Below are positions 49,265 to 61,970 of a stretch of 64,000 nucleotides of DNA, piece by piece. The translations under genes were made by a program, and so were the position numbers. The notes beneath the pieces are model-generated. The model had not been told where the DNA came from and made no database searches. It saw only the letters and a program-made list of their open reading frames with translations. How positions within the stretch are numbered: position 1 is the stretch's first letter; each line of letters begins with the position of its first letter. Origin of the DNA: Cannabis sativa (Eukaryota; Streptophyta; Magnoliopsida; Rosales; Cannabaceae); the NCBI RefSeq assembly GCF_029168945.1, contig NC_083603.1:21390001-21454000 (forward strand), in the 5' to 3' direction.

Positions 49265-51911
49265 TGTTGCCTGGAATTTCTCCTAAAATACGTGGTAGTT
49301 CATGAGTAAGCCATGTGGCAATGAGACCCGCACTATAGGGCATGCCATATTAAATCAATTTCGGAGTTGGATAATTGGTAGAATTGCGAATTATTAGTCA
49401 TGTTAGGAAGGGTCTGTTGGAATTTATTTTACCAGGATCTTAGATCTACTCACAAGTATGTTTATTAACACCCTAAATATGAACTTTCTAAAACGATGAA
49501 ATAAACACATATAAAGTTTAGGAAACCTTACATTGGGTGCAGCGGAATATAATGACTCCTTCCGTTCAGATATCTAGCCCTTGATTCCTTTCTGTAGCAG
49601 AGCATTATCAATATCTGAACCTGGATCTCTTTCTCTGAATCTTTGATGCTGAAACTCCTTCTTGCTGAAAGTCTTTCTTCACGATCTTCCTCACTATGAT
49701 TGAGGTATCACTTGCTGTGTGTGGGCACTACTCATACACTAAGATTTTCGAAATTCAAGAGGAAGAGAGAGAGAGAGTGGGTTCGGCCAAAGATAGGGAG
49801 AGAGAAGGCTCAGTGTTTTTTTTCTGATTCAGAAAGTGTCAGAAAAAAGTGTTTAATTTTCCTGAAGCCTTCACTATCTATTTATAGCATTCCACTAGGG
49901 TTAGGTTTGAATTATTTGGCATTAAAATAATGAAAATATCAGTTTAAATTGCCTACAAAAGTGGCTGGCCCTATACTAGTGGATTTGGGCCTCACTTTTT
50001 GCAATTTTACAGTTTTACCTTTTCTGCATCTGATTTTCTCAAAAATGTCAATTTTCTAATTCAACCATTTAAATGCCAATTTTAACTATTTAATAACTAT
50101 AAATAATTATTAAATAATATTGTCATTTATCATATTTATTAATTGAACCATACAAAGTATCATAATTAACAAATATGCCCCTAAAACTCTTTCTTTATAA
50201 TTTCGCCCTTACTTAGTGAAAAATTCACAAATAGACATAGTCTAATTTGAGAATTATAATCGATTAATCAAAACCAATTACATGAGTCTTACAAGCAATA
50301 TTATCTCAACTAGTGCGGGGACCATGGGTCTATATAACCGAGCTTCCAATAAGTAGATCAAGAATTTAGCACTAAAATTCACTAACTTATTAATTCTTCG
50401 TTGAATCCACGCATAGAACTTAGAATTGCACTCTCAGTTATATAGAATGCTCTATATGTTCCACCATATAGACACATCATTAGTTATCCATTGTTATAAT
50501 CCTAATTTGATCAATGATCCTCTATATGAATGATCTACACTGTAAAGGGATTAAATTACCGTTACACCCTACAATGTATTTATTCCTTAAAACACTTGAC
50601 CCCGTATAAATGATATTTCAGCTTATGTGAAATGAGTACTCCACCATTTATGTTCGTTTGGTCAAGCTCGAAGGAGATCATCCTTTGCTTACTATTCGCC
50701 AGATAGAAGCTATAGATTCCATGTTTATGATAGCGCTCCCACTCAATTGCACTACCGTGTTCCCAAAATGTACGTATCACCCTGACCTAAAAGTAGGCTT
50801 AACTAACAAATCAAAGAACATGAATAGCCTTTCAAGATTGAGCCTAATCATATCAGGATTAAGATCATTTGATCTAGGATCAACTAGGCGATATTGACTT
50901 GAATAGATATTACGGTAAGTTTAATAAATCTAAGTCAAAGTTCAATATCGGTCCCTTCCGATGCATACTCCATGCATCCAACCTGAGCTTTACTTTAACC
51001 AATGCTCTGGAAAGAACATAGCATTTCTCCAAATGCAAGTAAACTCTGTTGTAGATTATCATATCAGTAAAACCCTATGTCTGATAAATCTAGGAAACTT
51101 TATTCACATAGTCATGTTTACTTTCCAATGTGTTGACGGCACAATAAACAGGATCAAGTATGTGAAAAGGGTTTCAGATGAATTTATACATTATGTACAT
51201 ATAATCATGAAATAAATCATGTGAACCATGCAACATCAAATGTTATTTCTGATCTATATTAATAAGTAAATTTGATTATATTGAAATGAGTTTTATTTAG
51301 GGCATAAAACCCAACAGGGTCCACCAGAAGGATAACAATTTTGTTTCTCCCTCTCAACGAGTGAACTCGACCAGGAGAAGAGATAGGAGGACAAGTGGAG
51401 CATGGCGCATCACTTGAGGTCAAATCATTGTACACACATTTAATGTGGCATGGGGAAGAACACCCCACACCTTACTCTGAAAAAACGTGATCAAGGGTAT
51501 AAACCCATACTTTCTTGATTCATAATACTCCATACATCATTTGACGACTACATTATAAGCTATCAAATCATTTGCAAGAGACAAATCTAGTCTCACCAAA
51601 TGCCGATAACAAGCCTAAACACACTATAGAGATCAGACAATCATGTCCTATGTTTTAATTTGGGAAAATGTGCACGTTCATACAAACACGACAATAGCGT
51701 CATTTTTACCACCAATATGAGCCTATAAATACTCTACTGATGTATGAAAGAATGAGACTTTCAGAATTCTATGTAAGAAAATACTTATTAATAATATTGA
51801 TTCATGAATTAAGACTCATTAATGTTCTAATCATGTAAAAATTTTCTTCTATAATTTCTATTTATTACTATAAACGACTCTAATTAATAATTACCCAAAA
51901 CTTCGATAACA
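49265..51911 (+). repeat. Probable gypsy-type LTR, split by a solo LTR
   Basis: TGTTGCCTGGAATTTC follows a polypurine tract, and the unit may end TTCGATAACA at 51911, giving TG...CA termini. Removing the solo LTR and one TSD leaves about 740 bases, with CCTATAAATACTC (51722) as a TATA box. No partner LTR is in the window, so this rests on junction features. Confidence 0.45.
49415..51316 (-). repeat. Solo LTR of the E1 family, TSD GGGTC
   Basis: On the minus strand it matches the E1 3' LTR end to end (TGTTGGGTTTTATGCCC to CCAACA), 1902 bp. GGGTC is present on both sides (49410-49414, 51317-51321). No internal region, hence loss by LTR-LTR recombination after insertion. Confidence 0.94.
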
Positions 51912-52455
51912 ATTATAAATAACTTCATACGAGATGTAGTTTTATTTTTATCGTATTATGATTAATATTTGTGATTATTATATATATATAAAAATCATAT
52001 ACATATATTATATAATTTTTATATTATTTTTAAAATTAATTTAAAGTATTAGATTTGAATTTTTATTTATAATTAATAAATTAAATTTTTAATATATAAT
52101 TTTAAAAATATATTAAAACTATTTATTTTCTAGTTAATAACAGGATTAACTACCTCATAAAATAGTATTTTTTAGCTTGATGCCTTTTAATAGAATTGCT
52201 CCATTTCTTTAAAAAAAAAATAAAAAAATAAAATAGTATGTTATATGAGGGGTTGTTGATTTTTTTTTTTTTGTTGGGTTGAGTAAATTTACTTATTTTT
52301 CGGTTATGAAAAAAAAGTTTACTTATTTTTCTCCAATCAAACAAATACTCCAAATTTTTCATTTTCTAAAAAAAAAAAAACAAAGTGAAAAATTGTAATA
52401 AAATAAAATAATATAATCTATAAAAAATATATTAAAAAAAGTCAGATTTTAAATG
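51912..52455. other. AT-rich spacer
   Basis: Very AT-rich with poly(A) and poly(T) runs; no gene or element recognised. Confidence 0.5.
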
Positions 52456-52463
52456 GTTTTATG

Positions 52464-53181
52464 TAGGGTGGGCAACATCCAATCTAATCAAATTGATCCA
52501 ATCCAATCCAATTACAAAAAATTAGATATCCAATTACAATTGGATTGGATTGGATGTTAAAAGTTGGATTCTAATTAGATTGGATCGGTTATTGGATGTC
52601 AATCTCAAAATCCAATTAAAAATTGATCCAATCCAATTACATTTATGTATATTAAAAAAATATTTATATTTATTTATATAATAAAAATTATTTATGTTTA
52701 TTTCTATAATAAAAATTATTTATATTTATTTATATAATAGAAAATATTAAAACATAAAATGTATGTATTAATTATATTTTTAGTGGATTTTTTTTGTGTT
52801 GATTGGTTGTTTTGTATATTTATTTTTATGATATTTTGTTCTATTTTATTACTTAGTAATATTGTTGTTTTAGTTATTTCAAACTTTTAGTTGCCTTACA
52901 CTTATAATAGTGGTATTTTTATGGAGTATTAAACTTAAATAAAGTGTAATATTTAGTTTTAATATATTTTTCTTTATATTTTTAAGTTAATATTTAAATT
53001 TAGGTGGGTAATTGAATATTTAATTAAAAAATCGATCCAATCCAATTAGTAATTAGATTGGATTGAATTTTGAGGCCTAATTGGATTGGATGGGATAATA
53101 TGATTTTTTAAATTCAATTACTAATTAGATTTGATTGGATTATGAAAAAAAAAGTTAGATTGAATTGGATGGGTACGCCTA
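52464..53181. mobile_element. hAT-type MITE (TAGGGTGGGC ends, ATTGGAT repeats), 718 bp
   Basis: Left TAGGGTGGGCAACATCC, right GGGTACGCCTA. The 8-bp TSD GTTTTATG is perfect (52456-52463, 53182-53189). Same ATTGGAT/ATCCAAT subterminal repeats as 45617-46254, but more diverged. It ends 96 bases before the translin start codon, so it lies in that gene's promoter or leader. Confidence 0.9.
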
Positions 53182-53277
53182 GTTTTATGTAAATTTATTA
53201 TTATTTTAATAATTAGTAAATGAAAAGAAAACATACAATAAACAGAAGTGAGCTCAGCCTACAGGTAATAAAAGAAT

Positions 53278-55324
53278 ATGAAACTGGCGTTTCGAAACGC
53301 TTTCCTTACCTTCTCAACTTCTTGCCGCTTCTTCTTAAACCCTACTCCTAAAATCCCATTCCCTCCTCTTGCGATCCGTACGGCTCCCACAGTACTCGCC
53401 GGAACGTTTCTCCGCACTCTCTGCTGCTCCACAACTATGGAGGGAGGTGAATCACATGCTCCTTCGCTGGAGAAGCAGTTCGAGGGTTTTCGGGTTCAGC
53501 TTGAGGAGTCAGGAAGCTTGAGAGAGCGCATTCGAGCTGTTGTAATGGAAATTGAGTCCACCGCCAGGCTCATGCAAGCCGGTCTTCTCCTTGTTCACCA
53601 GTCTCGCTCCACTCCTGGTACATACAACTTCTGCATTTATGTGTGTGTATTGATATAGCCTTTTAATTATAATCACTAATTGTATTATGTTGAGGTAGAG
53701 GTTTTGGAGAGGCCAAAAGCTCAGATTGCTGTGTTGAAGGGGCTATACAATCAACTCGCTCAAATTCTTAGTGAATGCCCCTCTCAATATTACAGGTAAT
53801 GCAGTCAATACAATTCGGTTTATATACAGTAGAATCTAAGAATACACTAAAGGAAAAAAAAAAATCAAAATACCAAAAAGGTAGCAACAATAACACAAAA
53901 TAATCCTTAATATTATATCAAAATAAAGCTATTTTTCTTTTTTTTTTTTGAGTAAATATGATATTTATACATAAATAAATTTATAAACTATATTTATTTC
54001 TATTATTCTTGAATAGATTTTTAAATAAAGGTTCTACTGTATATACATATATATATTTATATGACTTCTATGTGGTGTTGGTTATTTGCAGGTATCATGG
54101 TGATTGGAGGGGTGAGACACAGACTGTGGCTTCACTTCTTGCTTTTATGCATTGGTTAGAGACAGGAAATCTTCTATTGCATACTGAAGCTGAGGAAAAA
54201 CTGGGCTGTATGTTATATTTTCTATAATTAAGTACTTTTATGGTCAGTTGTGACTTGATTGCTTATGTCTTGTTGCTGGTAATCTTATTATGCTACATTG
54301 CTATGTATTCAGTGAACAGTTCAGAGTTTGGTCTAGATGTTGAAGACTATCTTGTAGGTGAGTTTTCTGACTATCTGCTCTCTACAAGCTTACCCAAGTG
54401 ATTAATTATTGGAATAGTCCTGAAGTGAATCTTTTGAATATAATTGTATTAGTTTTAATTCTCTTTGTCCTGGAAATGAGTACTAACTGCATACGCAAAT
54501 CTCATGTATGTATGTATGTATGTGTGGATCACTATCATAGTACTGCATTCACAACAAAGCTCATTTTGTTGTTGCCATGACATTCTTATATTATATGTAA
54601 GTGTGTTCTGCATACACACACAACAGAAGTATTACAGTATGCCTGCAAGTGGTTCCTAAAGCAATATGGATTTGACTTTTTTTTTTGTTAGTTTTAGTTT
54701 TAGTTTTAATTTATGTTTCTTCTTAACTATCTCATGTGTGCCTTTTTTAGTTTAGTTGCTCTTTTTTTTCATATATCAACTTGAGTAACTGATGCTTATA
54801 CCTTTTTCATATTTCAGGCCTTTGTTTCATGTCAAATGAACTGGTAAGAACTAAGAAGAATTATAATTTCTGTTGTTCATATGCAACTTTAATTGCACAC
54901 CTTTGGCTTTGAGTGTTTTTATGGTTATGCACCTTAGCATGTTACAACTCTGCATTTAAGTTATTCTTCTTAACTGGTATGTAAGAAGGCACTCTATGCC
55001 GTAAAATGTGGTAATCTTTGCAGCCAAGATATGTGGTGAATCAAGTGACAGCAGGGGACTATGATTGTCCAAGAAAGGTGTTGAAATTCTTAACAGAACT
55101 CCATGCAGCCTTCCGTATGCTTAATCTTCGGAACGATTTCTTGCGGAAAAAGTTTGATGGTAAGCTATTCATTTTATATCCTCTTTCCCATAAATGTTCA
55201 CTTGTATTTATACTTACATTCATTCAATCTTTTGCCATCTACTGTAGGGATGAAATATGACCTAAAAAGAGTTGAAGAAGTTCACTATGATGTTAAGATC
55301 AGAGGCTTAACAGCCAGGGACTAA
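53278..55324 (+). CDS. TSN: Translin (complete, 7 exons), with N-terminal targeting extension
   Basis: A nucleic-acid-binding protein that with TRAX forms the C3PO complex. Exons 53278-53617, 53699-53795, 54092-54207, 54313-54357, 54818-54843, 55024-55159 and 55248-55324 join in frame (837 nt, 278 residues), all GT/AG. Residues 1 to about 53 are rich in Arg, Ser, Thr, Phe and Pro with few acids, like a mitochondrial or plastid presequence. A second Met (Met54, base 53437, MEGGESH) starts the cytosol-like form. The conserved body follows: LEKQFEGFRVQLEESG, RERIRAVVMEIESTARLMQ, YYRYHGDWRGETQTVASLLAF, EDYLVGLCFMSNELPRYVVN and VEEVHYDVKIRGL. Arabidopsis translin has a similar extension. No defect was seen. 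Confidence 0.95.
54505..54524. repeat. GTAT microsatellite in translin intron 4
   Basis: Four to five GTAT units followed by GTGTGG, in the long intron between 54358 and 54817. Confidence 0.75.
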
Positions 55325-56151
55325 ACAAACCAAAACCAAGAACAACAAGAGGATCCCTAAGTTTATACTTTCTTCACTATTCATCTTGTGTAGCTTTTAT
55401 TTTGTTTAGAGTAATCCAAATTTCCAAACATCTTTTCTAATCCTCATGTAAAAGTTTGTGTGAGGGTAAGTGGCTGAATTCAGTTAAAAAATGACATTAC
55501 CTCTCTACAAGGCTTGGGCCTTTTTTTCCCCATTATTTTAAATGATACCATTGAGGAACTATATGGAGCATGAACAAGTGACTGTATCTAGAAAAAGTAA
55601 CTTTAGAAGATAAAGTTTTGGCCCAAAAGAATGAACAAAATAAAAAAGAAGAGGTAGTTAAGGGTAAAAATTAGGATTATGTGATGAAGTTATAACAACT
55701 GGAGCGCATAAGAGTAAACATCTTAATCATTTTCCCGAGAGGCTTTAGCGGTCACATCGAAGAGATTTCAATAATTTTATTACTTGACAACTTTGGATAT
55801 TTTTGGCCTCTCGTATTCACCAAACGTCATCATCACTTACTTATCAGAAAACCTAATCATCACTTGAGCGTTAAATGTCAAGAATATGATTTAAAAGGGA
55901 TTTTTTCTATTTTAACCAAAAATTACTCAAAATAAATTTTAATACTACTACAATAAAAAAATAAACATTTATAAGATTTAATGGTTACTAAAATATTATC
56001 TTTAAAATTTCTTATTTACAAAAATACAGTAGAGACAAATAAATTGAAAATGATAGTGATTAGGCGGGCAAGTAAAATACAAATTAATATGCAAGTTATT
56101 CCACTTGTAAATTTAATTAACAGGGTTTATTATTTATTTTTATTGGTTTTG
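55325..56151. other. 3' flank of translin, no gene
   Basis: Contains the translin 3' UTR, then AT-rich DNA. Nothing recognised. Confidence 0.55.
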
Positions 56152-56159
56152 ACAAATAC

Positions 56160-56925
56160 TAGGGGTGTTCGCGGTGCGGGTGGTGCGGTTTTTAACCATT
56201 TTTTCAAACCAACTCGCACATGCGGTTTTTCTAATTTTTCAAACCGCACCCGCACCGCGATACTAAAAAACCGCAAAAATCGCACCACAAAATATGATGC
56301 GGTGCGGTACGGTTTTTACGGTTTATGCGGTTTGAACTATCACAATTTTTTTTTTTTGAAATCATCATAAAATAATTAAACTATCATTAATATAATTATT
56401 CCAAAACACTTAAGAAAATACAACAAACTTGAGACTAATAAAAGTTATAACAACAACAATAAGTTAATAATCTTTTTAAAGTTTCAACAACACACCTAAA
56501 TCAAAATAACAAACTTGAAACTAATTAAGTTCCAACAACAATATAAATGTACAACTAACATACTTACATCAATAGATTAAAAATAAAACAAACACAAACT
56601 TCCAACTCCAAATTTTAATACACATGTATGGGCTTGGGTTTGTTGCTAAGAAGAGAGGGTTTGTGAAGAGTTATGGATTTTGCCCTAAGATTTATAGGCT
56701 TGGGTTGGGCTCATATGTACGGGCTTAATAAAATAAATATAAAAATTGAAATTTTAAAAGATGCGGTACGGTGCGGTTTGAGTCGCGGTTTAATAATTCA
56801 AAACCGCAAACCGCACCGCACTGCGCGGTTTGGGAAAAATTCAAACCGCAACCGCTCCGCGAAGAATTTCAAACCGCATTTTTTTTGCGGTGCGGGCGGT
56901 TTGAGCGGTTTAATGTACACCCCTA
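56160..56925. mobile_element. hAT-type MITE (TAGGGGTG ends, GCGGTGCGG repeats), 766 bp
   Basis: Left TAGGGGTGTTCGCGGTG, right GTACACCCCTA. The 8-bp TSD ACAAATAC is perfect (56152-56159, 56926-56933). Both ends are filled with GCGGTGCGG and AAACCGC motifs in both orientations, with an AT-rich centre. Related remnant at 46263-46397. Confidence 0.92.
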
Positions 56926-56933
56926 ACAAATAC

Positions 56934-57850
56934 TATGGAGAGTGGAGACTACTTTATAAAAACGAATTAATTTTATAAAAAATGTACACAAAAAATATAT
57001 TTTATTCAAATTGAGATAAAATGTGGTGTGAGGGACTTTTTTTTTTTGAAAAGAGTGATGTCGTAGATTTTATTAAATACTTTTTATTTAATAATATGTA
57101 AAAAATAATATTATATTCTGTTTGGTGAATTAAATTGAAATTACATGTACACTTATTACTATTATATTATTATTTTGATTATATATCTAAATTATAATTA
57201 AATAAATTAATTAAAATAGAATGAAAAATAGTAATCATAAAATAGTTATATATATAATTTAAGGGGATTTTTTTAAAAAATACCCAAAAATAACAAAAAT
57301 TTTACGTTTTTTACAAAATTCTTATTTTTTTTACATTTTATTTTGTTTTGGAAAAGACTGTTGTTTACACGTTGCCAAAATATAGCATAATTTTATGGCA
57401 ACTTGAAAACAACGTTGTTTTCCCTCTAAAAAATTACAAATCTGTAAAAATTTGAAAAAAAAAATCGTAAAATTTTTTGTTGCTTTTTGTAGTTGTTTTG
57501 TTGTTTTACAGTTATTTTCATGTTGTTGTCTAGGTGTTGAATAATTGTTTTCTAGTTGCTTTAGTTATTCTTTAGTTTTTTTTTTTTTTTACTGAACACA
57601 TTATTTATTATAGTTGTTCTTTAATTTTTGTTGTTTTATAGTTTATTTAGTTGATTTATAGTTGTCGTGAGGTTGTTTTCTCATTATTTTTAGTTTTTTT
57701 TTCTAATTTTCTGTTGAGAAAAGTGTAATTTTTAATTTTTTTTTTAAACATGTGTAATTTTTAAATTTAAAAGTGTATTTTATTTGTAAATAAAAATTTT
57801 AGGTCGTAAAATTATAAATAAAATATAAAAATAATATTTTTGAAAATTTC
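56934..57850. other. AT-rich DNA leading into the CAAC-rich repeat region
   Basis: No gene. The TTGTTG/GTTGTTTT-rich part (57480-57700) reads like the complement of the CAACAA-rich repeats that follow. Confidence 0.5.
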
Positions 57851-60850
57851 TCTTAAAAAATAAATAAAAACAACACACGAATAAAAAAAAAATATGTATA
57901 TATATTCATTTCTATTGAATAAACAACTAAATAACAGCAAATAAATAACTGTATAACTACTCCATTACAATATGCAAATAACATTGACATGTAAACAACT
58001 CCATAAATTGCATCAACTCTAAAAAAAGAAAAAACATCACTGATGTATGAAATAAATTTGGAAACAACTACAAAACACGTGTATATCAACTCAATAATGC
58101 CCATAAAAGAACTAAACACATACTCAATTTTTTATTTGTTGAACAACTTAATAACAACTAAAAATCAATTAAATGACAACACTACATAAATATACAAATC
58201 AATATTGGACATCAAATTTGTGCATTCTGACACACTTAAATCACACACACTAGTTATAAAAATGACGTGTTCATATATGATTATCTATAGTTCATATTTA
58301 ATACACATTGTTGTGTGTAAAAAGTATTTGATATATTTTTTGTGTGTATCTTTAGCTTTACTCAAATCCATTTAGTATGATTTGATTTGATATATTATTT
58401 TCAAAATATATTTATTTTGCTTGAATTGTTAAAAGCTATAAATAAGCTAGTTACTAGATGTGTTATGTGGTCAAAAAATATTTGAATAAAAAATTTCATT
58501 TATTATTATTTCTAGTTTAAAAATATTATTATAATGTATTATTTCATTAGTTAGGAGGCGTGTTTTTATTATTATTTATATTATAAAATATTTACTTTAA
58601 TTTTAAATAGTATAATTTTATTTATTATTATAATTATTTTGTATCAAAATTGTGAAAAATAAAATTATTTTTTAATGAATGTTTTGGTCAACCAAAAAAC
58701 TACAAAAATACAACTACACAATAATTTTTCTAATTAAATAAGAAAAATAACTAAGTATCAATAAATATTGTCCACAATCTAAAAGCAATGTAAAAATAAT
58801 ACAAAAACATGCAAATTAAACAAACATTAACACACTGCGTAAACTCAAAAAAAAAAAAAAAAAACACACACAAATAATCACAAAAATAAAAATTAAAAAA
58901 ACAACTATAAAACACTTGAACACCAACTCGAAAACATACGTACCTATGGAAAACTAAATATATACTAATTTTCTCTTAGTTGAACAACTAAATAACAATT
59001 CTAATTTAATATGAAAAATTATTAGAAATCAACAAATTGTGTTAACTTAAAACACATACACACAAACAAATAATCTTAGGTGCCGTTTGGTAACACTTTT
59101 GTTTTCTAATTTTTTAAACATAAAATGAAAGTAAAATTTTTGTTTTTAAAAATTTTATTTTTGAAAAACAAAAATGCGTTCTGTAACCACTTTTGTTTTT
59201 CAATTTTAAAAACAGAAAACAAAAGTGTGTTCTGTAAAATTCATTTTTATTTTGATTTTTTTATTTTATTTAAGTCGGGTCTAGGTCCGGGGTCGAATTC
59301 GGATTCGGGTCAGAGGTCGGGTTTAGCACAAGGGCCGTAGGAGAGGATTTGGGTCCGGGTTTTGTTGGAGTCCAAAATATTGATTAAGAAAAAAAAACTG
59401 TTTAAAAAAATATTGAAAGTGATTTTTTTTTGTTTTTAAAATTTTGATTCTCAATTAAAAAATTGAAAAACAAAAACAGTTTTATAGAACATGATTTTGA
59501 AAAATATTTTCACTTTTCTAATTTTAAAAACAAAAAACTGATTAAAAAAGTGTTACCAAACGCCACCTTAGTAAATTAAAACAAACTTAAAGTAACTACA
59601 AATCACTTGTATAATAACTCAAAAAAGTATGTACCCAATAAAAACTAAATGTATACTTATTTAGTATAATTTGATTTGATATATTATTTTAGTTATATTT
59701 TGGGATTATTTTATAAATACTAATACATGACAAAAGTTTACATTTACAAATTTATATTTTTTTTTTTTACAAAAATACAAAAAAGTTGTTTTTTCGTTGT
59801 TTTTATGTAAACTTCATAACAACTTCATAAACATTTACCGGTAAATATATATAATTTTATTTTTTTCTTAGTTAAACAACTAAATAACAACCAACAAACA
59901 TCTTCATAACAATTTCACTATAATATGAAAATTAAATAGGAATCAAAACAATTCCACATGTTGCATAAACTCTAAAAAATAATAAAAAAAATCTATGTAC
60001 ACCGACTTAAAAATATATTTACCAGTAAAAAATAAACATATACTCATTTTTTCTTAGTTGAACAACTAAATAACAAACTAAATAACAACCCACTTTAAAC
60101 TAAAAATTAATTGGGCATCAACATATAGCGTCAACTTCAAAAATAAATAAATACAACACACAAATAAAGAAACATGAATATAGTATATTCTTTTTTTCTT
60201 GGTTAAATAACTTAATAACAACAAATAAATAATTGTATAACAACTTTACTTAAATATGCAAATTACATAGACATAAAATTAAACTCCAAGAAAGAAAAAA
60301 TACCAATATATAATCTATAAAATAAATTAAAAAATAACGACAAAACACTTGTACACCAACTCAAAAATATATGTACACAAAAAAAAAAAAAAACTAAACA
60401 TATACTTATTTTTCACTTGCTTAAACAAATAACAACGAATAAACAACACGAGAACAATCTCTTTTTAATATATATAAAAATTAATTGGACATCAACACAT
60501 TGTGTTAACTTTAATAACTAAATATATATTCGTTCCATTCAAAATATATATATATATATACTCGTTTTTTTCTTAGTTGAACAACTAAATAACAATGAGA
60601 CAACAACCCCGACCATATAATATATAAAAAAATTATTAGGCATCAACAAATATTTGTGTTAACTTAATAAAAAAATAAGAAACAAACTCAAACGCACAAA
60701 AAGAATCTTAAAAAATAAAATAAATTTAAAAACAACTCTAAATCACTTGTACATCAACTCAAAAATAAATGAATATACTCATTTAGTATAATTTGATTTG
60801 ATATATAAACTTTGTTATATTTTAGGATTATTTCATAAAGAGGGGTACTG
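57850..60850. repeat. Degenerate repeat region (GAACAACTAAATAACAAC units)
   Basis: The phrase ACAACTAAATAACAAC, usually after TTCTTAGTTGA, recurs near 57922, 58141, 58982, 59872, 60060, 60205, 60420 and 60577, with nearby phrases (CACTTGTACACCAACTCAAAAA) also repeated. A separate phrase, TTTAGTATAATTTGATTTG, occurs at 58371, 59660 and 60782. Spacing is irregular (about 145-215 bases in the dense part), so the array is old or was broken by insertions. Function unknown. Confidence 0.7.
59079..59567. mobile_element. MITE with GGTGCCGTTTGGTAACAC ends, 489 bp
   Basis: Left GGTGCCGTTTGGTAACAC, right GTGTTACCAAACGCCACC, flanked by TTA on both sides (59076-59078, 59568-59570), as in PIF/Harbinger-type MITEs. 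The arms are GTTTTTAAAA-rich; the loop (59270-59375) is an unusual GGGTCGG-rich stretch. Confidence 0.78.
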
Positions 60851-61970
60851 ATTACAATCTCCTATTGGAACCTTTTTAGTCAACCTCCACGCCTAAAATC
60901 ACATGTCGGAATATTTTTTTATGAATCTACAGTTTTTTTTCTTAACAAAAATAGAGAAGGTTATTTTTTTTTCTTTAATTTTAAAATATATTGTTTTCAC
61001 ATTTATATTATGGAAAAGTAACGTGAATCAGTAAAAAAAAAGTCTAATTTTTAGTACTTTATATAAATTTTCTTTATATTTTTTATTCACTTTAAATTGA
61101 TAAAGACAATAGTATGAAATTAGTTAGAGGTTATGTTAGATATTTAAAAATGTATATTTGTATATGTAAAAATTCTTAATAAAATTAATTTTATCTAATA
61201 TTTTTTTTTTTCAGATTGATCTAATATATTTTTATCTAAAAATATTTTGTAGAAAAAGTAACATTTGTGACACAATATGAAAAAAAAAGAGCAAAATAAA
61301 GAAGAAGAAAAAAATATTTTTCTTAAAAGTAAAATATATTTCTTTTAAAATAAATTAAAAAAATAGTAAAATATTAAAGTGAATAATATTTGTGGTTATT
61401 TAGTTTTTTCAATCATAATTGTTCTAAAAAAATAACAATGATAAGATATCTACTTTATTCAATGATTTTTTTTTTCTCACCTCATTTTATATTTACTTTT
61501 TTTAGTTTTTTAAAAAGAAAAATCTTACATAACGCGCCAGATGGCGCGTCCTCCTTCCACCACCAGAAACCTGGACCCACACGTGTCAGCCTTTATTCTA
61601 AAAACTAGCTGATACCGTATAAAAGTAAAAAAAAGACAGAAAAAGATAAAAAAGAAAAAAATTATAGATTTAATTAAAAAAGTAAATAGGGAAGCTTTTT
61701 AGTCAATTCTTGTAAATTTCCCGATTTAAAATAGTGAGATTAAGCGTCATCTTCTACTGTTCAAGAAATTGAGGATACTCTCTTTCTCAAAAAAAAAAAA
61801 AAAAAAGGAAAGAAATTGAAATTATGCTCAATTGAATACAAAGTAAAATAACCCTTTAAGAAAAAAAAATATAATGTAAAATATAATAGAGTATTTTGTA
61901 ATTAAACTCTCTTAATTATCATTTCAATTACACTTAATTCTTTAAGCTTAAATTTTAGTAGTAAAACCTT
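60851..61970. other. AT-rich DNA with one short GC-rich patch
   Basis: No gene recognised. At 61531-61590 a patch with ACGCGCCAGATGGCGCGT (7-bp arms, 4-base loop) and CACACGTGTCAGC (an ABRE/G-box-like ACGTGTC) stands out from poly(A)/poly(T)-rich flanks. Confidence 0.5.

Noticed and set aside
56160..56925. Open frames rich in Asn/Arg within the GCGGTGCGG MITE (for example 55981-56370 and 56673-56978)
   Set aside because: They follow the AAACCGC/GCGGTTT repeats and cross the element boundary.
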